Below are positions 60,014 through 64,000 of a stretch of DNA of 64,000 nucleotides, one piece after another (within the stretch, counting starts at the first letter, position 1; every line of letters starts with the position of its first letter). The DNA lies in contig JAEWYQ010000049.1 in assembly GCA_023395555.1 (NCBI GenBank), forward strand, positions 19,567 through 83,566, read 5' to 3'. A program made the position numbers and the translations under genes. The notes beneath the pieces were generated by a model that worked only from the letters and a program-made list of their open reading frames with translations, was not told the DNA's origin and ran no database searches. This DNA is from Bacillota bacterium (GTDB lineage Bacteria; Bacillota; Clostridia; Lachnospirales; Lachnospiraceae).

Positions 60014-61555
60014 GTGAGAGGCGGAAATCGAATAAGATACAGGAGAAATAGAAGGAAAAATAAATTTATTCTGCTTGCAATACTTATAGTGCTAATGCTA
60101 GTGATTGCCGCAATATTACTTAAGTTAGTATTTTTTACGGAAACCGCTTCCTCTGAGGATGGAAAACCAGGAGGGAAGGTAGCATCCGGTGAAGGCCAGG
60201 GAGATACAGACCGCCCAGATGAAGGCAATCCCGACGGAAACAATTCAGATGGGAGCAATCCGGATGGAGACAATTTAAGTGGAGGCAGCCCGGATGAAAG
60301 TGCTTCAGGTGAAAATAATTCAGATGAAGACAACCCGGATGAAGCTGAAACAGCAGATACTTTAGCGCAAGAAGCGGCTCAAAAACAGCTTGCCGAGCTT
60401 ATAGGTAAGGCAGACAGAATAGCAAAGGGCTATGATTATGATGCTGCGATTGATCTGCTGGCAACGACTGAAGATTATGAAGGCAATACACAGATTACAG
60501 AGCGTATCAAAGAATTTGAAGCGCAAAAAGCTGCCCTGGTTGAATGGGAGGATGTAACAAAGATTTCCCATGTATTTTTCCATTCTTTGGTTGTTGATAC
60601 AGGCAAGGCATTTGACGGTGATGAGGATTCGGGCGATTATAATACCGTAATGACTACTGCAGATGAATTTAACAAGATCATGGAACAAATGTATGAACGG
60701 GGCTATGTGTTAGTAAGAATTCATGACATGGCTGATTTTGTTACAGGGGATGATGGAAGTGTGAAATTTACAAAAGGGAAGATCATGCTGCCGGAAGGGA
60801 AAATCCCTTTTATATTATCACAGGACGATGTAAATTATTATAAATACATGGAAGGTGATGGATTTGCCAGCCGGCTGGTTATCGGGGAAGACGGCATGGT
60901 AACCACTGAGATGGATTTGGAAGATGGCACAAGCGTTCAAGGCTCCTATGATGTGGTGCCATTGCTGGAAGATTTTATAGAAGAGCATCCGGACTTTTCT
61001 TATCGCGGAGCGAGGGGAATACTGGGGATAACAGGCTATCAGGGCGTATTCGGTTACCGTACTTCCCGCAGGTCAAATGCAGAAAACCCCAACATTGAAG
61101 AAGATACTAAGAAAGCAACCGAAGTGGCGAATCGGTTAAAGGAAATGGGATGGGAACTCGCCAGTCATAGCTGGGGGCATAGACATATGGGTCAAATCCC
61201 ATATAAAAATTTCACCTGGGATACGGATATTTGGGAGACGGAGGTAAAGCCGATTTTAGGCGATACGGATATTTATATCTATCCTTATGGAGATGATATT
61301 GGAAGCTGGAAACCATATAAGGGGGAGAAGTATGATTATCTGAAATCGAAAGGCTTTGTATATTTTTGTAATGTAGATGCGGCGGGTCCTTACTGGGTGC
61401 AGATTACGGACGAATATTTAAGACAGGGGCGGATTAATCTCGATGGTATGCGCATGTATGAAGCGATTTCAGGCGGGAAAAACAGAGTGGAGCCATTCTT
61501 TGATGTGGAAACCGTATTTGATAAAGCAAGGCCTTTGCCGGTTCCGGGAATATAA
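60014..61555 (+). CDS. Membrane-anchored polysaccharide deacetylase-like protein (NodB fold)
   Basis: The 513-residue protein has a basic N-terminus, a membrane helix (about 17-40), and an acidic Asp/Pro/Gly/Asn/Ser-rich tract (about 46-118) acting as a stalk. A short helical segment follows, then a NodB-type domain with the metal-site pair in ILSQDDV (about 267-271) and SHSWGH (about 383-388). Such enzymes deacetylate peptidoglycan or other amino-sugar polymers, but the substrate is unsettled and the first motif departs from the usual T-F-D-D. The GTG at 60014 has GGAGAGGGAG. Monocistronic. Confidence 0.85.
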   Translation: MRGGNRIRYRRNRRKNKFILLAILIVLMLVIAAILLKLVFFTETASSEDGKPGGKVASGEGQGDTDRPDEGNPDGNNSDGSNPDGDNLSGGSPDESASGENNSDEDNPDEAETADTLAQEAAQKQLAELIGKADRIAKGYDYDAAIDLLATTEDYEGNTQITERIKEFEAQKAALVEWEDVTKISHVFFHSLVVDTGKAFDGDEDSGDYNTVMTTADEFNKIMEQMYERGYVLVRIHDMADFVTGDDGSVKFTKGKIMLPEGKIPFILSQDDVNYYKYMEGDGFASRLVIGEDGMVTTEMDLEDGTSVQGSYDVVPLLEDFIEEHPDFSYRGARGILGITGYQGVFGYRTSRRSNAENPNIEEDTKKATEVANRLKEMGWELASHSWGHRHMGQIPYKNFTWDTDIWETEVKPILGDTDIYIYPYGDDIGSWKPYKGEKYDYLKSKGFVYFCNVDAAGPYWVQITDEYLRQGRINLDGMRMYEAISGGKNRVEPFFDVETVFDKARPLPVPGI

Positions 61556-61596
61556 ATTTCTTGTTCCTATAAGGTAAGGAAAAATTCCACAAGTAA

Positions 61597-61626
61597 AACC
61601 CCCGCTGCGCCGATGTAACGGGGGTT
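61597..61626 (+). terminator. Hairpin after the deacetylase gene
   Basis: AACCCCCG (61597-61604) pairs with CGGGGGTT (61619-61626). It is GC-rich but lacks a T tract. Confidence 0.5.
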
Positions 61627-61666
61627 AAACAACCAATTAGTCTTTGCAGTGGGTACAGCCTTATTC

Positions 61667-61708
61667 AAAAAGGGGCTCCCGCTCCCTCGTTTTGGCAATA
61701 GCCCCTTT
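61667..61708 (-). terminator. Terminator of the DUF2935 gene
   Basis: AAAGGGGCT (61669-61677) pairs with AGCCCCTTT (61700-61708). Read on the minus strand the stem ends in CCCC followed by a T run at 61671-61667. Confidence 0.6.
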
Positions 61709-61759
61709 AACCTGCCCCTGCGTTTCCCGCAGAGCAGGAAAAGAGGTGATTTTGCGATG

Positions 61760-62659
61760 TTATCTTTTTATCAGCCTCAATAACATTAGATAATGGTTCG
61801 CCTCTCGAAGTACATGATCTGCAAGAAGAGGAGGAATAATGGATTTGATTTTACATTCTAATAATCCTTCCGTAGCAGATTGTTTGAAATTTTGAATACT
61901 TGCTGTAGCATCTAAGCTTCTTTGAAGAATTTGATTTTCGCTGACTCTAATACATTCCTCAACTAACTTTTCAAACTTCTCTGCTGTATTTTCAGCCGTT
62001 TTTTTCAGTGATCTTTCCGTAGGATCCAGCATTCCATCCATAAATTGTGCATGCTCACCCATAATGTTATTCCAGAAATTAAGTTCATTGCATAATGTTA
62101 TCCTGGGAAGCTCTTTATTTTGAAGCATTTTTAATATTGCTAAGTAATACATTGCTTCACGTGTATCGTGTTCTAACATTTCAGGATAGAGAGTAATAAA
62201 TATTTTACACTCCATCTGAAGAGACATTAAATTTTTTTGAAATGCAATTACTTCATCAAGAAGACATAATGATCTTGCATTGATATCATATGCAATATTT
62301 TCCGGCCAATTCTCACAATAATAATTTGAACTATATACCAGATTCATTTCAGCCTTAGTTATTTCTGTATTAATCCCGGCCCCGGTTAATTTTGCATTCA
62401 CTTCTTCCGCTCTCAGGGTATAAGGGGTTACAAATTCATTTGAATGAATGGAAAGTTCTGATACAACACCATTGGCATAGTATACCGTTTCTGATAAGAG
62501 TTGTTCAAAACTTTGCTTATAAAACTTAGCTTTAGCAATATTGTCTGCTTCGACTGGCTGTAAATTGGTTTCAATAAAAAATAAATGTTCCTTCATTATC
62601 CTCTGAAAGAAAAGATTTATTTCCAGAGAAATTCTTGTGAATTCTTCCCTTGATAGCAA
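61760..62659 (-). CDS. DUF2935 family protein
   Basis: The 299-residue protein is helical with conserved His/Glu pairs (IMKEHLFFIETNL, MGEHAQFMDGML, ADHVLREANHYL), the DUF2935 pattern: two hemerythrin-like four-helix bundles that could bind metal. I start it at a TTG (62659) because AGGGGT lies upstream and relatives begin at L-S-R-E-E-F; an ATG at 62734 has no ribosome binding site. Function of the family is unknown. It stands alone with its own terminator. Confidence 0.75.
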   Translation of the reverse strand: MLSREEFTRISLEINLFFQRIMKEHLFFIETNLQPVEADNIAKAKFYKQSFEQLLSETVYYANGVVSELSIHSNEFVTPYTLRAEEVNAKLTGAGINTEITKAEMNLVYSSNYYCENWPENIAYDINARSLCLLDEVIAFQKNLMSLQMECKIFITLYPEMLEHDTREAMYYLAILKMLQNKELPRITLCNELNFWNNIMGEHAQFMDGMLDPTERSLKKTAENTAEKFEKLVEECIRVSENQILQRSLDATASIQNFKQSATEGLLECKIKSIIPPLLADHVLREANHYLMLLRLIKR

Positions 62660-62785
62660 TAGAATTACCCCTATCACATATTGTTTACTACATAGTATCA
62701 GTTGATATGTAAAAGTATGCAAATAAAATTCCATAACTTATATTTTTTAGTATATAATCACTTTTATATATTATAATAGAGCCAT

Positions 62786-63691
62786 TTATGAATTGGTTGA
62801 TTGCCCTCCATCAACATGGAGAACCTGACCGGTTACAAAGCGGGAATCATCTGAAGCTAAGTATACATATGTGGGAGCCAGTTCAAATGGTTGACCAATA
62901 CGCATCATCATGTTATTTTCCGGTATAGCAGTCTCGTCTGCTGAAAAGCTTGCAGGAATTAGGGGTGTCCATATCTTACCGGGTGCAACGGCATTGACAC
63001 GGATACCATCCTTTGCAACACTTCTGGCTAAAGCCCTTGTAAAGCCTACGATTGCTCCTTTGGTAGCGGTATAGTCAATAAGCTGGTCTGCACCAACATA
63101 AGTTACAACGGATGTCGTGCCAATAATAGAGCTGCCTGGAGACATAAAAGGAAGTGCAGCCTTTGTTATATAGAAATGAGAATAAATGTTTACCTTAAAG
63201 GTTTGATCAAACTGTTCATCGCTAATATCCAGCAGACTGAGCTGCTGAAACTGTATACCTACATTATTGCATAAGATATCTAATCGTCCGAAGGTCTGAA
63301 CCGTGTTATTTACAATATCAACACATTGTTGTTTTTCACTTAAATTACCTGGAATTAGAAGGCATCTTCTTCCGATTTCTTCGATGCGATTTTTGGTTCT
63401 TATGGCATCCTGATGTTCATCAAGATAAGAAATCGCTACATCTGCACCTTCTTTTGCAAAGGCGATGGCAGCCGCGGCACCGATACCACTGTCACCGCCT
63501 GTAATTAAAGCTACTTTATTTAATAGTTTTTCAGTACCTTTGTAATTGGGATTCTCTATAATTGGTTTCGGAACCATCAAGTCTTCAAGTCCAGGCTGAC
63601 GTAATTGGCGTTGTTCAGGAACGCTGATGGGAATATCCTTATACTGTGTAATAGTACCGTAATTGGGATACATGGGGTAGGGGTCAATCAT
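62786..63691 (-). CDS. Short-chain dehydrogenase/reductase (GSP39/YhdF-like)
   Basis: The 301-residue protein has an N-terminal extension of about 55 residues, the NAD(P) motif TGGDSGIG, the NNVG variant of NNAG, and catalytic Ser with YTATK. The long N-terminus and Pro-rich start ([17 protein letters not shown]) match the general-stress SDR subgroup of Bacillota. It probably reduces small carbonyls or oxidises sugars; substrate unknown. Its Shine-Dalgarno is weak. Confidence 0.9.
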   Translation of the reverse strand: MIDPYPMYPNYGTITQYKDIPISVPEQRQLRQPGLEDLMVPKPIIENPNYKGTEKLLNKVALITGGDSGIGAAAAIAFAKEGADVAISYLDEHQDAIRTKNRIEEIGRRCLLIPGNLSEKQQCVDIVNNTVQTFGRLDILCNNVGIQFQQLSLLDISDEQFDQTFKVNIYSHFYITKAALPFMSPGSSIIGTTSVVTYVGADQLIDYTATKGAIVGFTRALARSVAKDGIRVNAVAPGKIWTPLIPASFSADETAIPENNMMMRIGQPFELAPTYVYLASDDSRFVTGQVLHVDGGQSTNS

Positions 63692-63772
63692 TAAATTTCT
63701 TTGAAACCTGCAATCCCGAAATTTTATATCTAGGATTGTAAGAACCCCTTATAAAATCAATGATTAATATAG

Positions 63773-63801
63773 TTGACACTTATCATTCATAGATATAAAA
63801 T
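63773..63801 (+). promoter_or_regulatory. Promoter at the right edge
   Basis: TTGACA and TAAAAT are 17 bases apart, 19 bases before an ATG with GGAGGTG. Confidence 0.7.
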
Positions 63802-63820
63802 ATATCTATGGAGGTGTGTT

Positions 63821-64000
63821 ATGTCAAAAGGTACTCAAATGATTAATGGAACAGAATATGTCTATGAAGATCACCTTATTGGGATACAACAAAAAAGCGA
63901 GGCGCTCATAGGAGAGTTTATATCGGAAAAAATGTAAATGGTGAATTCATTCCTAACAAAAAATATCTCTTACAAATGGAACTGAACAAAGCAAAAGAAA
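63821..64000 (+). pseudogene. Transposase-like N-terminus with a frameshift, runs off the window
   Basis: The ATG at 63821 starts MSKGTQMINGTEYVYEDH and then the frame closes at a TAA (63936). The neighbouring frame continues in sense as PYWDTTKKRGAHRRVYIGK then NGEFIPNKKY to the edge. One missing C in the run near 63874 would join them. The Y-W-x-x-x-K and R-x-x-I-G-K spacing resembles N-termini of IS4/IS1634-type transposases, recalled from memory and not checked. The rest of the gene is outside the window. Confidence 0.45.

Overview
The window looks like a chromosomal stretch from an anaerobic Gram-positive bacterium of the Clostridia, most likely a Lachnospiraceae-type (cluster XIVa) member. 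Evidence: AGGAGG-type ribosome binding sites throughout; the continuous S10-spc-alpha ribosomal protein supercluster with secY-adk-map-KOW protein-infA-rpmJ inside it; rpsD inside the alpha operon (not separate as in Bacillus); a four-cysteine S14; an ECF vitamin-transporter module plus truA directly after rplQ; and an LPXTG-type cell-wall anchor. The family-level assignment is inference from gene order and sequence style.

Layout. 1-2.7 kb (minus): an envelope-stress style operon PspA, zinc-ribbon membrane protein, TPM-domain protein (cut by the left edge). 3.1-6.4 kb: an rRNA-type methyltransferase, then an ECF sigma factor with its anti-sigma factor behind a candidate autoregulated ECF promoter. 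6.6-10.6 kb: GtrA, YfhO and a GT2 glycosyltransferase, a probable three-part cell-surface glycosylation module. 10.75-28.1 kb: ribosomal supercluster from rpsJ to rplQ with strong promoters, a structured S10 leader and many intercistronic hairpins. 28.4-32.5 kb: ecfA1-ecfA2-ecfT, truA, mgtC-like. 32.7-37.7 kb: a fused ABC ATPase/permease divergent from an OmpR-type two-component system; the shared intergenic region has matching 11-bp-period direct repeats before both -10 boxes. 38-42.5 kb: a solute-binding lipoprotein broken by an in-frame stop, then a membrane GGDEF/EAL protein. 42.8-54.6 kb: a beta-glucan utilisation locus (solute-binding protein, GH16 lipoprotein, YesM-type kinase, two permeases, YesN-type regulator, and a large wall-anchored GH16 with four beta-sandwich repeats). 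54.8-55.7 kb: gene remnants. 55.8-57.4 kb: TetR regulator with twin operators plus an alpha/beta hydrolase. 57.6-59.6 kb: an Lsa-like antibiotic-resistance ABC-F protein with a long leader carrying a 14-codon upstream ORF. 60-63.7 kb: NodB-type deacetylase, DUF2935 protein, SDR oxidoreductase. Right edge: start of a frameshifted transposase-like gene.

How parts work together. In the glucan locus the wall-anchored GH16 would cut extracellular beta-1,3 or mixed-linkage glucan, the lipoprotein GH16 and solute-binding protein would process and capture oligosaccharides at the membrane, the permeases (using a shared ATPase coded elsewhere) would import them, and the YesM/YesN pair would sense the sugar. 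The two-component system at 36 kb probably controls both itself and the divergent ABC exporter.

The least expected structural signal is a set of short perfect hairpins whose three-base loops all read purine-N-A closed by C-G. They are strung through intercistronic gaps of the ribosomal operon (rpsH-rplF, rpsE-rpmD, rpmJ-rpsM), and one lies next to the second copy of a palindrome at 37.8 kb. The rpsH-rplF gap holds an 83-bp duplicated unit made of them. I found no tRNA, rRNA, CRISPR array or recognisable riboswitch.
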